A DNA stretch of 64,000 nucleotides, from contig JAHLMK010000024.1 in the NCBI GenBank assembly GCA_019915135.1, positions 434,001 to 498,000 of the forward strand. The letters are read 5' to 3'. The first letter of the stretch is position 1, and each line of letters begins with the position of its first letter. The notes under the pieces were generated by a model that did not search any database, had not been told where the DNA came from, and worked only from the letters and a program-made list of their open reading frames with translations. The position numbers were made by a program, and so were the translations under genes. The stretch is from Strobilurus pachycystidiatus (Eukaryota > Basidiomycota > Agaricomycetes > Agaricales > Physalacriaceae). This document shows, in pieces, positions 14,280 to 26,485 of this stretch.

Positions 14280-15528
14280 CCACTTGCGCCAAGCATGTGC
14301 CTTTGGAATATCGATACAGTCATGTTGCTCGTTTGTTGCTCGTTGATGAGAGTCGGCTAGAAGTCCGCTAGACCACGCTGGATGTGCGGTCCATGTTACA
14401 GATTGCGGCCCGCATGATTTAAAAGTTATGAAAATCAAGGTCTTCTCCTTCGGAACAGCCAACCGTGAAGACAAATTCTATAGCAAGAGAAACACGACGA
14501 GACGTTCCTTGATGTTTCGACTATAGCATATGGCGGTGAGCGCTCAAAGAATAAGCACCTGCTGATGTTCAGAGTCGATAGACCTCCAGATAATATTGGA
14601 CTCGGACCAGCAGCCGGAAACTTATTGCGCGCAATGTCGGACCGCACCCAAAGTCTGACCACAGTACACTAGATCCTGCGCTATTGTTCGAAGTACCTAG
14701 CGATCCAAAAGACCACGCCACAAAGACAAATTCTTTGCGGCAAATTTCAGCCACTGAAGTCATGAGAGAAATAGACGCACCCGGACTTGATCCTGGTTAT
14801 GTGCTGATGGTTGAACTTGAAGATCAAGACGGGGCTAGACGGGGTACAGCCGTTCGCATATGATTCATGAAAAGTTGAATTTCCGTGCTCGGCTTCAGGA
14901 CTCCCTGATTGGGACTCGCGGCCTCTGGCTTTCAGCTCTTTCTGAACCGGTAAACCAGATGGACTGGACGTGGATGCGACCTTGAATTTTGTAGCTACTC
15001 CGGGAGCCTTCTATCATCGTATGTTCAGACTCCTGAGCAATGCTCCTTGCCCTCGGCTTCGCGGCAGACCCTTGATGCGCAAGTAAGTTTCAACACGACT
15101 TCGCGCGATGCGCGACCTATAGTATCACACTAGATCACACTTTCATATGCAAGAGTGTAAAGCGTGGACACTGAACGCGATATTGATTTTTTGAATTTCC
15201 TTGAAACATCATCGCCAAAGCCACGCGTCACTCAACCACTGACGTTAGTAGCTCTGAGTCTCGATACGGCGTAAGGTACTTACAGTCACAAGGTCAATGC
15301 GGCACAGTACACTTTACGGTATGTCGCGCATGGTGGGAGAGAGAAGCTGACTCTCGGCACAATTGACCTCCCATGACTGGCCCGACCCTTGCCAGCAATA
15401 TGCGAGCGCTTCTCCCGTACGAGGGGCCGCCTGTGGCAAATGACCTGCACGAAGTGTTCTTTGGAGCGAATGTATCGTTACCTAGTCAGTCATCTGACAA
15501 CGACTCAGTGAACGAACGCCCATGGCCG
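14280..15528. other. Long divergent intergenic region
   Basis: About 1.25 kb of non-coding DNA separates the GH128 gene (minus) from the aldose epimerase (plus). Both products are secreted carbohydrate enzymes, so it probably holds control sites for both. No open frame has family resemblance. A short direct repeat AGACGGGG occurs twice near 14828-14843. Nothing else was recognised. Confidence 0.4.
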
Positions 15529-15536
15529 TATATAAA
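15529..15536 (+). promoter_or_regulatory. TATA box of the aldose epimerase gene
   Basis: TATATAAA lies 48 bp before the ATG at 15577. It favours that ATG over the in-frame ATG at 15373, which lies upstream of the box. Confidence 0.6.
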
Positions 15537-15576
15537 GGCAGTATATCGCAAGAATCAGTGGTCATTCCCTTTCGAA

Positions 15577-17156
15577 ATGCTTTACCTCCCTATGATCCTG
15601 ACCGTGTTTGCGGGCCAAGCATTTGGCCAGTTGAATAACAGTGATGTACGTTTGGATGCTGGATTTTGGTCATACCTAACATCACTGCAACCCCTGCAGC
15701 CTTTGCGAGTTGTAAATTTGACCGCACCTGATGGATCCGCAAGCGCAAGTTTCATTCCTTATGGGGCGACCGCCACCAATTTCTGGGTCAAGGACAAGGT
15801 CGGTTGGCCGTTGGCCTCTACAGTCTCAAACCGCCCATAATGATGCGATGGGCCGTAGGATGGCAATTTCCGCGACATATTGCTGGGTTTCGATAACCAT
15901 GTGAGTGCTAACGCCGGTCGTTTTGACATGGATCCGACTGTCGCGTAGACCTGGTACGAGACGGACGAGGTTGGCCACCCGTATTTCGGACCGATTGTGG
16001 GAAGGTACGCAATACCCGCTGTGATGCGCTACACGGGCTGAGGAACGAGGATAATCCAGATATGCAAATCGCATTCGCAACGGGACCTTCACGATTCCTG
16101 TGACTAAAGATGCGTCTGGCCCGAACAAATACCATGTTCCTGAGAATGAAAACAACGGTAAGAAACCGAATGGCTCGGGGTCTTAGAAGACTGACCTTTG
16201 TCAAGGGACCGATACTTTACATGGCGGTGACATCGGGTATGACCGACGCGCCTGGTCGACTTTGCTGCAGACTAAAAACGAAGTGATATTTGGACTCGTC
16301 GATCCCGATGGCGATCAGGGCTTCCCTGGTACGGTGCTGACTGCAGTGCGTTATACGAGTAAGACATGAGAGAACCTGAACTTACAATGCTGATACTAGG
16401 TCACGTACAAATTGGAGGCAAATGCGACTTGGAAGATCAGCATAAATGCGATCGCAACGGCAGAGACACCTATCATGCTGAGCGGACATCACTACTGGAA
16501 CCTAGATGCCTATCAGGACAGTGAGGACTTGGTCGACCATGTGGCGCAGTTCGATGCGTCGTATGTGATCGCAACAGATGGACATCTGATCCCAAATGGC
16601 TCGTTGATCGATGTAGCTGGAACACCTCTCGACTTCAGTGTCGCGAAATCCATCGGTGATAGCATAAATGCGACGGCACCGTTCGAGTATTGCGGTATAA
16701 ACTGTGTTGGATTCGACAATTGCTGGGTATACGATAACAAGACCACTGAAAAAACAGTTTTCTCGATTTGGAGTACCAAGTCGGGCATCAAGTAAGTTCA
16801 GAGTTGGTCCATGTGCCGTATATCTTGTTGCTGAAGATGTTGGAGATTGAGTGTCACTACGAATCAACCGGCGCTGCAGGTAAGTTCTGATAGCGAGTAT
16901 ATTGCGAGGTACGAACGACTAACGATACAAAAAGTTATACACATGCAACGGCATCTTCGACCCCGACCTCCCCATCCCACGAAAGGTAGCTCACGGCGGC
17001 CCATCTGAGACGTACAGTGATCATTCGTGCATTGTCATCGAACAAGAGTCGTGGATAGACGCGATCAACAATCCCGAGTTTCCAGTAAACCAAATTTACG
17101 GCCCGTTGAGACCATACAACTGGGAAGCTTCCTATGTGTTTACTGTAACAGAGTAG
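15577..17156 (+). CDS. Secreted aldose 1-epimerase (galactose mutarotase-like)
   Basis: The chosen ATG at 15577 gives a signal peptide, MLYLPMILTVFAGQAFGQ. About eight exons follow, with short introns near 15799-15856, 15901-15948, 16002-16060, 16156-16205, 16350-16400, 16790-16850 and 16880-16930. Family motifs: FIPYGATATNFWV and ILLGFDNH early, FGPIVGRYANRI, TLHGGDIGYDRR, SGHHYWNL (catalytic His) and CIVIEQESW (catalytic Glu). It ends YVFTVTE-stop, about 430 residues. The enzymes interconvert alpha and beta anomers of aldoses. The leader peptide and several N-x-T/S sites suggest action outside the cell, alongside the neighbouring GH128. An in-frame ATG at 15373 would add 68 residues and bury the leader, so it is less likely. 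Confidence 0.9.
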
Positions 17157-17554
17157 TCAGTGAAGCTGTAGGATGAAAGCCGATTAAACGAGAAGAATAA
17201 TTCAGGTCCCCTGAGCGTATAATTAGGAGACTGGGATTTGATCCGCAGCGCACAATAAATTGTACTTGGCCTGGTGCACAGCATAAAGCTCATCACAACA
17301 TAAGCGCGCGAGCGCGCGCGAAAGCGAAGGAGAGGCAGACTCACAAGGTGATATAGAGCAGCTCTGGGGTCGTGGACACGAACACCCAGAGCCACGTCCA
17401 TTCGGGCGCCGACGCCGGGCAGACCACATCCTTCGATGTTGCTTCAGCAAGACCTCTTCTGAGAAAAGGCTGTGATTGCTGGCAGGAGAGGGATGGCGCG
17501 AGAGTCCATCGAGTGAACGTTCGTGCCAGGAAGTCGAGCAGAAAAAAAAAGGTT
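17157..17554. other. Intergenic region upstream of EFR3
   Basis: Contains the 3' end of the epimerase transcript and the EFR3 promoter. A run of alternating G and C is at 17304-17320 and an A-run near 17541. No coding frame was recognised. Confidence 0.4.
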
Positions 17555-17560
17555 TATAAA
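17555..17560 (+). promoter_or_regulatory. Possible TATA box of EFR3
   Basis: TATAAA directly after an A-rich run, about 147 bp before the start codon at 17707. The distance is acceptable for a leader of about 110 nt. Confidence 0.4.
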
Positions 17561-17706
17561 GAGCGGCTTAGTCATACTTTGATCGATCGGCTGCGTCCCG
17601 TGACCGGAGCTCGCACCGCTCATCCGAGGACTCAGCCTGAACTGCGACGTATACTTTGGCTTCCCCCACTATCACATTCCCTCACCACGATCCCCGATAC
17701 CCGTTA

Positions 17707-20700
17707 ATGAATCTGCTATTCACTCCAAATCATATCCAACTGCTTAACTCCTGCTACCCGCCTACTTCAGCGTTATTGACCGCCGGCCCCGACTACTTGC
17801 CCAACTCGCAGGAGCTCAGCCGACTCACCTACTATGCGTCAGTCCAACCAACGCAGTCGGGATATATGCGCCGAATAATGCCCATTTCAGCTCGAACCAC
17901 CCTGGCAAGCTCACCAAGCTCGGCAGTGAACTCGAAAAGCGGCTAAAATACGAATGTCGCAAGGCCAAGTCAGGAAACCAGAGGACGAGAGCGTGAATGC
18001 TGCCCATTCTGCCCAGACCTGATCTCACCTATCTCTGTGCAGCTCCCTGCTAATTTCGCTTGCCATTTTCCGCGCCCTTGCCACCGAATGCCGCCGCGAC
18101 ATCGCCCTTCTCTCCCCCTCACTTGTGGCCGCCGTGGATGCTGCTTTGGCCGCAGTACCCACCGATCTTGAGGTTGCCGTCCGCGCCGCCAGTGTTGTAC
18201 GTTGTCTCATACCATGCCGTTTCATCATATCTGACACGCACATTATGCCATATAGTTTACTGCATGGACAACGTATACCAATGGCCATCTCATTGGCGCA
18301 GACAGCAGCTTCACGCGCGATTATCTATCCGCCCTTGGTGCCTTTGCCCAACTCAGTTGTACGCAGTCAAAAGACCAAGAAGTCCAGAACCGGCACGCCT
18401 CATTTTATTGCTCCTCTGACTACTTATTTACTCGACACAGTACACGCCTTATTGGATTCGCCGCTCTGACTGGTGCCTTGAGCTCAGAAGCATTGTACAA
18501 CGATACAGTACAATTTCGCGCCCAGGTCGCCATAATTATGCGGCCAATATTAGTGACTATATTTCAGGCGGATCTGAAGGTACTTGATGCTCAGTGGGTA
18601 CCTAACTTCTCTTGTATAGACGTGATCACTGATATGTATACTAGGGCAAACACCGTCAAGGACACTCCTCTATCCCCATACCTCTCCGAGTTCCGCACGC
18701 GACCGACTATTGAACGTAGGGCGGCGTCTATACACCTTCACATAGACGGTGACAATGGACCATCGGTATCTGATGTGTCGAGTGCTTGTCTTCGCGCATA
18801 CGTCGCACTGCTCGAACACTCCAATGGCTCTCAACTCGGCTACATGATTCGTTCGTCTTTTGACAACCTTGACCAACTCAAGGGCTGGTCCAATTTGAAT
18901 CACTGCGCCTGGTTTGCCCAAAAGACTGCAGACTGGGCACAATATCAGTATCGTTATGCTGTACCCACCTGGCTTGTGGAACGACTACTAGAGGCAGAGG
19001 ACGCACCAGTATCTACACCGATGCAGCATGCCCTCACGAACATGGTCACGGCAGTCTTCAAGTCACCGACCCCACTTGTCAACCTTTCGACGTCGGATAT
19101 AATGTCCAACCTAATGACTGTAGTCATTCGGCGGACTACGATTGACCCGGAGGACAATCTTCTTCCGGCCCTCGTGCAGTGTATATCTTCGCTTGGAACT
19201 CACGTCTATTACTCCGACCAAATACAAGACCTTGCGGTATGAATCCTTCTAGGTTCGGGGAATTGTTGACTTATTTTCTAAAAGGTAGAGGCCATTAATC
19301 GCTTGACGACTGTTGAAGTTCAAGGCGTGATAGTACGAGGGACCATGGCCAGCCCCCAGGTCAGAACGGAAGCCATCCGAGCTCTTTTAACGGGTCTTCT
19401 CGGGCTAATCCACGCGGCTGATGTGCATGAAGCCGTTGCGGCTACTTCAGATGGTCGCGAGCGATCTGAATCAGTCTCCCAAACGGCATCCTCTCCATCG
19501 ATAGACGCAGCGAAGAAAGATGCGGGCGTAGATGAACGCGCAGCACGGCGGACCAAAGTATCCCCCGATATCTGGCAAGATACACTCAGTCTACTATGTG
19601 ACAAGGAGTTTGCCGTCAGGACAGATTACGCCCATGCCCTATCTTTCTATATCGCCAACGAAATGCCCAAGCATCCAGACATGTACGACGGAGGGGGGCA
19701 CCAGAAGATGGTGACGCAGCAGACCGTGAACAAGAGTGTCTTGCTCTATTCTGGAGACGTTGGAGCAAAATTCCTCAATGCTCTGCATGCTTATCTTTTC
19801 ATCCTGGCTACAACATCGGCGCTGGGCTTGAGCCTCGCGTCCAGCCCTTCAGCATCTCTTTCCGCCTCGACCAACGGTGACGCCCTCGACTCTACTGCTC
19901 GCAAGACCCCCAACATCCAGGTTGACTTTGCAGAAAACGAACCGCCAAGTGCAGGTCCTAGTGGAGAGCGAACCTCTCTTGCAAACATACAGGCACCTCG
20001 CGGCCGTAAAGTCTCCCTAGCGTTCCAACTTCTAGAAGCGGCTTCGCAGAATCCATCGACGTCTCCTGCCACGTTGTCGGACTTTGCAAACATTGTCGAT
20101 GTATTGGCGACAGTACACGGCCAACTACCGGTTCGCGGTCTCTTAACCGGAGTTCCCATGCTGCTGGCCTTAGACGCTAGTTCGCAGAAAGACGGAGAGC
20201 AGAACGTACTCACCATCCGGAGGTACAATGCGATCAAGGTCGTTCTTGCCAAGATATGGCTGCTTTTGGGCTCGCAATGGGATCTTCCAGAGCTTGCAGA
20301 TCTCGCGGAAAAAGTGGGTACCATGTTGAAGTTCCTATGTCCTTCGTCTAATCTGGGACCAGTGTCTGAACGCAACCCCGGATACCTCAAAGCTGCCCGC
20401 TATTCCCTCCTTGGAAATCGGTGTTCATCATCAGCCGCAACCCGCTACTGAGTTCCTCTCAATATCTCTTGCTCCAGAGGAAATCTCTTGGTCAGGTGTA
20501 GATGTCAACGCAGCTCTTACGCTGTTAGTCACCAGTCCAAATGTTCAAGACGCGACCGGTCTTGACTCTACGGGTCTTCGCAAGAGACTCTCTCACAAGT
20601 GGACTGCGACTGAGGCTCTACAAGATTGTGCGTTACGAATTACTTGAAACACATGACTTGAAACTGACTATCTCTACAGCATACAAACGATCAAAGTCTT

Positions 20701-21095
20701 ACGACAATACCATTCGCGGCGATGGTGTCTCCCCACTTCTCAAGATATCTCCGGCTCTCATGCACATCGAAAACATGTCCTTACAGAGCCTTGCCCGCTC
20801 TACCCGAGCTGTCGGGGTTACAGATCTGAGGGACGCTTTGGAAGGAAGGAGTAGCATGTCGAATCCCGCTTTAGTCATGGGTCGACCGTCCTCAATTTCC
20901 ACGCTTGATCATGGGTCATCTCTCGCAGGAGGCGATAGCCGACTGACGCAGACACGATCTAGGACGGCAAAGAAACGCGCGATTACGGGTCGTCCGGGCG
21001 AGGTCAAAGATGTCTTGAACAAGCTCGGCATCGGGAAGCAGAACGGTAGCTTGCTGAAAGCTTCGTTCCCTGCTCTGCAAAAGGAACAGCATTGA
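17707..21095 (+). CDS. EFR3: EFR3-like plasma-membrane scaffold of the PI4-kinase complex
   Basis: The only ATG at the head of the frame, 17707, starts MNLLFTPNHIQLLNSCYPP, which resembles the EFR3 N-terminus. ELEKRLKYECRK, then SLLISLAIFRALATECRRDI and VAVRAASVFTAWTTY follow across short introns. The body is a long helical-repeat protein (exons about 18240-19240, 19280-20380, 20390-20630 and 20680-21095), roughly 950-1,000 residues. In yeast, Efr3 anchors Ypp1 and the PI4-kinase Stt4 at the plasma membrane and so sets PI4P levels. One Cys at position 16 is a possible lipidation site, as in animal EFR3 (inference). A Ser/Thr-rich insert (about 19450-19550) and the tail with RSRTAKKRAITG look disordered. 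The final exons end KASFPALQKEQH-stop. Confidence 0.87.
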
Positions 21096-21342
21096 AATTC
21101 ACCTTGTCATCGGGCTCTCAGACTCATCTGGCAGATAATCACACATACTATTATTCTTATTTGGCATCTTATCATTTTTCCAATACGACACGGATTGTTT
21201 AGGTGGAGATGGTACAACTGCTTGCCAACGTTTCCAGACTGGACGCTGACAACAACATCGTGATAATGTGAATTCACTCAAACGTAAAAAAAAATACATG
21301 TTTACAGCAAGCGCAAAAAGTGTCGAGCTTACAGAGACCCAC

Positions 21343-23661
21343 TTAGGCAGACAGTTTTTCATCCCGAGAGGTCCTTTCCACACCATTTTGCGAGCCTTTC
21401 TCGTGATCATGAATATGGTCAAGTAGATGTGGCTTCCAATCTGCTGAGTTCCAGGGCTTGACACCCGAACGGTACATCTCATCAACCTCTTCCAAGCTGA
21501 GTCCCCTCGTTTCGGGGATGAAGAAGTAAACGTAGAACCACCCTAAGAGTACCGTCAGTGTCTAAAGAGTATAGTGGCGAGTGGAAGACTCACCGAACGT
21601 CAACATGCCGAAGAAAATCAGCAAAATCAGAGGGCCGATACTAAGGTTCGTCAGCAATGACTTCGAAAAACAGTAGAGGAATTTACGCACTCCGCAGCAA
21701 TCCGGGGCGCAAAGAAGGAGAGCAGGAAATTCCACAACCAGTTGGTCGCACTTCCTAAAGCGATGGCCTTGGGACGGACACGAAGAGGGAAGGATTCGCC
21801 AAGGTAAACCCAGCTGTATCATGATATGAGCGGGAATTCGACGGTCAAAAGACAGATACTTACGGTACAGGTCCCCAGAAGATGGAGAAGGAGAATACAT
21901 GCAAGACTGCAAACGCAATGATGGTGTCACCTCCATGTCTGTTGCGTGGCGTCAGCATATTCGAAGGCGTTCCATTAGGTGCCAAAGTATAGTGCCCAAC
22001 GAGACCAGCCTGTCACGACTTCAGTAATAATCTGCATTGAGGCACGGATAACGTACAATAAGGGAGCAAGTTCCTTCCAATATAGCACCCAGTAGAAGAG
22101 AGCGACGACGACCCCAGGCCTCGATGAGATACTAAAATACACATTTGTCGGTTTGAGTTTTGGACATTTTGAGAGCAGCAACGAACCAATGCAGGAATAG
22201 TACCGACGACAGAGACAGCACCCAAGATAGTCTGGATGACATAGGGCGACAAGTCGGTTCCGGCGCTCTTGAAGAAAGTATCACCGTAATAGTCTTGTGT
22301 CGATGATTGTCAGTATTAAGTCAATCGTAATGGGTAAAGCGCTCACAGTAGAAGTTCTGGCCGTTGAGCTGTTGAATAAATTGCAGCATCATACCGTTGA
22401 TCGTGCGCTTCCAAAGGTGATTTCTGGTGGAGAAACATTCCAACCAAGTCGCCTTTCCGTCCTGGTTCTCGGCTCTAATACCGTACATAAGCTCCTCGAC
22501 CATCTCTTCGACGAGGGGATCATTCAAGGGCACGCTGTTCAATTCCGCGATGACCGCGCGCGCTTCCTCGGTGCGGTCTGTGCCCAGCAAGTGACGACTA
22601 GGGTGCAATCAGCAAACGAAACAGAGGAGTCGTATGAAAGAAACTCGGCATACGGAGACTCGGGAAGGAAGAATATACCCGAACAGAGGATAAGACCCCA
22701 CAACATCTGCAGTCCCACTGGGATGCGCCATGAGGCAGAGTTATGGATTGAGTGAGTGCCCAGATCAATGATGTAGCTCAGGAAGATGCTAGAGGGGGAT
22801 CAGTTTCTGCAACCCACGACTATGAAAGGTCGCACCCAATGATAATCTGCAGTTGGTATAGAACCAACAGTGCTCCACGCAGTGCCTTAGGTGCCGTCTC
22901 TCCGTTGTAAAGTCTGAGATGGGATCAAAAGGAGGAGGGGAGCAAGGACCCGAGGCACATACGGAACGATAGCAGACATTGCACCAACACCAAGACCAGC
23001 AATGAAACGTCCAATTGATATTTGGGGGATGGAGGTCCCTGTGGCGGTTTGAATGACCACGCCGACTGTGAAGATCGCCGACCAGATGAAGATGGAACCC
23101 TTTCTTCCGAAGCGATCAGACGTGAAAGCTTGTCCGAGAGCACCACTGCGAGACCATAATGTGTCGTCAGCGAGGAGGAAGATTACTATCAAGAGACATA
23201 CACGAATGTTCTATCAACATGTTCAGTAAATATGAGTGGGTATTAACACTGAAACGTACCCGGCAGAGAGAAGAGAAGTGATGATTGACTGGCGATTGCT
23301 AGACAAGATATATTCTCCCTTCGATGCGTCGAATTCTCCGAAGCGGCGAACAAAGTCTGGCATGATAAGACATCCCTATGGTCGAGAGAGTCTGTGAGCT
23401 TCGCAGCGAACATCGCGATGGCATGGTGCGTACTGAGATGACACCTGGTGGGAGGAAATGAAAGGGTAAGGATTGGGGAGATCATAGATGGATGGTCGCA
23501 GATTGACATACCAATGTCGTATCCGAATAAGAAGCCTGTGCGGGGAGTCAAGTCAGTTCATGCGATGAAGGGGGGTGAACGTCTTCTCACCTCCAAAGGC
23601 AATGAAAATCGAGAGCAGAATAGCCCTACGGTTCGTTGGAACAGCCCGCGTAATCGCCATG
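21343..23661 (-). CDS. MFS hexose/sugar transporter
   Basis: ATG at 23661 gives [20 protein letters not shown], then across an intron FLFGYDIG, the usual TM1 of fungal sugar porters. Visible family motifs: [14 protein letters not shown] (loop 2-3 signature), [41 protein letters not shown] in TM7, and the C-terminal [15 protein letters not shown]. The protein ends [12 protein letters not shown] after a His/Asp-rich tail, at about 530 residues. The gene is cut by about ten introns, some exons being under 60 bp. Sugar porters of this type carry hexoses with protons across the plasma membrane. The exact substrate cannot be read. The tail continues past the family signature, as usual. Confidence 0.92.
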
Positions 23662-25458
23662 TCGGTAGACTTCCTTCTGGCGAGGAACAAGAGTGGAGTC
23701 TTGGGAAAGAAGAGAAGTCTCTGCCCAATATATACCTACTACAGAGTAGCATCCGGGTATAGATCAGAACAGAAGCGCACTTCTGGAAGGGAGGACGATG
23801 CGCGGGGAGAAACAGTAACAGAAACTCAGCTTACTGGGAAAGTATAGTCCAAAGGAGTCAAAGAAGCCTACGTCGTCTGACCGCTCGGACCAGGCGGAGC
23901 GGTTGGCGGTCCTCATAGGATACCATAGAGTGTGGCCACATGCCATCATCGCAATAAGAATATAGCCGTGGAACCCCAACAACCCCAGGCTTCTCCAATG
24001 AGTGGACGTGAGCGGACCCACCAGCACAATGTAACGTGTACGGTCGCGACCCGATGTATTTTCCAACGCGCTCTGACAAAAGGGAATGCGCCATGCGCCA
24101 TGCGCTCGTTGAACTTGTTCAAGTGACCACAGTGCCGTGATGCAGCTTTTATCCGAATCAGCGACGATAGGAGGTATCAATCGGTACCTATAATGAATGA
24201 ATTGTATGTTGTAGGTCTGCTTCTCCCATGCTGTCCCATACGTGCTCACCTTCGCACTGAGTGTAAAAGCAAACGGGAGTTCGCTGGTGGAACTTCGGAA
24301 TAAGTAGATAATGATCGAGATCTGGATCTTCGCGTCGTGTTTCCATCATCAACTTGAACATCTCAGCACAGAGCTAGAGATGAGGCCGACAGTGCTCTCA
24401 TTCAAAATGGGCCTGATTGAGTATCCCGCCTGCTCCCGCCCGAGGAAGATAAATCCTCCCTCTGACCTTTGACCGACCCCAGCCGCTCAGTTACCAAACA
24501 ACTTGTGTCCAAGCATTAAGTCGGGCGCGCTATGGTGCCGCGCGTAACCAGCTACCCTATTTGTGCGCTGTGCAGACTTCCAGGCATCACCGTGCATCAC
24601 CTGTGGCGCCCGTTGGGCGTCCTTGTAGATGAGACCTACTGGACAGTCACTCACCTAATCATACCTATGACTGTCGTCATTACATTGTGAAGGTGGTATT
24701 CGATAAGGTGCAGTTTGCCGTTCTGTTCGAAGTTTCGTCAGTGAATGTGTCTGCGCGCCTCAACAGTTGACGTAGTTGACGAAGGTCTTTTGTGTTCAGA
24801 GAGAGCATCGAATCTTGGCTAGCAAGACGTTTTGTGCTCGTGACGATGCGTACCCCGTCTTCAGTGGCTACTGTATACTTGAGTGGCCTGTTCCGACGAC
24901 AAAACGGAAGCGGAAAACATGTGGGCCCAGCGATTGAATGTAGAGTCTGGATCGAATCACTGAGTCCAATGAAAGAACGTTGGAAGAATGGTCTTTGAAT
25001 GGAGATCCCGACATCGGAAGTGGCTTCACAAAGGCGACAGCTCGCGCGTGATCTCAGCCTCTGCAGATCCCAGTTCTGGCAGGACAGCATCGTTGAGGCT
25101 GAGGATGAGTGCGCTGTTTGATGTCGGGCTCGGCACGGGCAGGGAGTTAAGAGATGGAATACTCTGGGTATGACTCATGAGATCAGTGTCGACCTGGTGT
25201 CGACCGAGTGTCGAACCTTCATTCACGCCGCTCGGGAATTGCCTTGTCACTGTCAGCGCCAAAACGTAGCGGGCACAATTGATATGTAAAGCCCCCGCAA
25301 CCAATGTTGCTGTTTACGAGTGTATGGAAGGTCACCGTGAAAGGGAAAAGTCCCCGTCGCTAAAGAAATAGACGATGCCGGCCAGGTCCGAGACGGAATG
25401 GAGATTTTGCTCATAAGTCAGTCAGCAATAAAGCGTTAATGGTTGATAATCGCCGGGT
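23662..25458. other. Long intergenic region with no recognised gene
   Basis: About 1.8 kb upstream of the sugar transporter. The longest frames (for example 161 codons at 23764-24249 minus, which lacks an ATG) show no family features, and I could not splice a convincing gene. Short direct copies of ATGCGCC occur near 24085-24100. Probably regulatory DNA for the transporter plus unknown sequence. Confidence 0.4.
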
Positions 25459-25465
25459 TATATAG
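25459..25465 (+). promoter_or_regulatory. Possible TATA box of the small membrane protein gene
   Basis: TATATAG lies 128 bp before the ATG at 25593. The intervening leader is C/T- and A/C-rich, like many fungal 5' UTRs. Confidence 0.35.
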
Positions 25466-25592
25466 TCCAGACACCAGAGCGCCTCCTTGACCAGCCCGGA
25501 CCTGAGAAAAACAAACTCAAGTCTCATCCACCTCGTGCGACTGCCTTTTACCACACCGTCACTACCACACCACCGAGGCTGCACAGCACCAA

Positions 25593-25889
25593 ATGTCCCC
25601 AGCCTTGGAAGACTCTGCATCATCCTCCGAGATCATCGAACTCGTCCCATATGGGGAGGTGACTCTTCCCTGCATCCTACTGGTCCTGGTGGTGTGCATC
25701 ATAGTGGTCGTCACGCGAGGAATGAAGAACGAGCGCAGGCATGAGAGGATATACGACATGGAACAGCAGATTGCGCTGAAGTCTGTCTCTCTACCAGAGG
25801 GAACGGGGACGCCACGAGGCATAGTGATGGTACCGGTGCTGCTCGTACCGCAGGGAGAGGACGAGGCACGGTCAGAGAGCGGCTGTTGA
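25593..25889 (+). CDS. Possible 98-residue single-pass membrane protein
   Basis: An intronless frame from a true ATG encodes MSPALEDSASSSEIIELVPYG, then one strong transmembrane stretch (about residues 28-46, LPCILLVLVVCIIVVV), then a charged segment (TRGMKNERRHERIYDMEQQ) and a less ordered tail ending ESGC. The basic residues just after the helix would place the C-terminus in the cytosol. There is no signal-peptide cleavage pattern, so a type III-like anchor is likely. I do not recognise a family. Support: true ATG, TATA-like upstream element and a well-formed membrane segment. Against: short length and no splice evidence. Confidence 0.4.
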   Translation: MSPALEDSASSSEIIELVPYGEVTLPCILLVLVVCIIVVVTRGMKNERRHERIYDMEQQIALKSVSLPEGTGTPRGIVMVPVLLVPQGEDEARSESGC

Positions 25890-26485
25890 TCATGATGTTT
25901 TTCGGTGCGTCGAATTCATCGGTGATATGCCAACCAGTGCTGATAGAACTGAAGACTTCAGACTTGAATAGCTTGAATGGCCTCCGAACCTAGCGGGAGG
26001 CCTAACTCGTTTCGGCGACATGAATAATGACGGACCAGTGACAAAGCACTCGCTTTCTCGCTTCGACGGAATGTACCCCAGCTTGTAATATGTAGTATAT
26101 CATTCGTTATAGAACCGCTGTATTTTTTGCGAGTGCGAGGGAAACCACAGGTGACAGAGTTCCAGTCAAGACGTCTATGCGAGACAACAGAGCATTGCGA
26201 GAGTTATGGAGAGCGGGTCCGAGCATCAGAGTTGCCGCAATGACCGACGCGGCGGGCGTGTGAGTAGCGGTGTCGCTGCCCATGCATAACGGGGCGCCGG
26301 AGCGGACATCGCCTCGCCGCTGCTTGCAATAAGGATTCGGGATTCGAGTCCTTATTCGTCTCGGACTTACTTACCTGAGTTCGAGCGAACAAGGAATATC
26401 CGATCAAGCATAAAAGAAGTGGATCGATTTCAAGTTGGCCCATTCCTCTCACCCGATCCTCCACCACCCTCGTCAACCGCCCGCC
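25890..26485. promoter_or_regulatory. Intergenic region with the farnesyl diphosphate synthase promoter
   Basis: About 600 bp, no gene seen. CATAAAAG at 26409-26416, about 70 bp before the ATG, is a possible TATA-like element, followed by a C-rich leader typical of well-expressed fungal genes. Confidence 0.4.

Noticed and set aside
17656..17706. Upstream start for EFR3
   Set aside because: The codon at 17656 is TTG; the first true ATG in frame is 17707 and it gives the expected N-terminus.
23764..24249. 161-codon minus-strand frame
   Set aside because: It starts on GTG, has no ATG near the start, no family motif and no matching splice partners; composition looks random.
26330..26370. tRNA-like T-arm sequence (GGATTCGAGTCC)
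   Set aside because: The flanking bases do not form the T-stem, and no acceptor, D or anticodon arms can be built around it.
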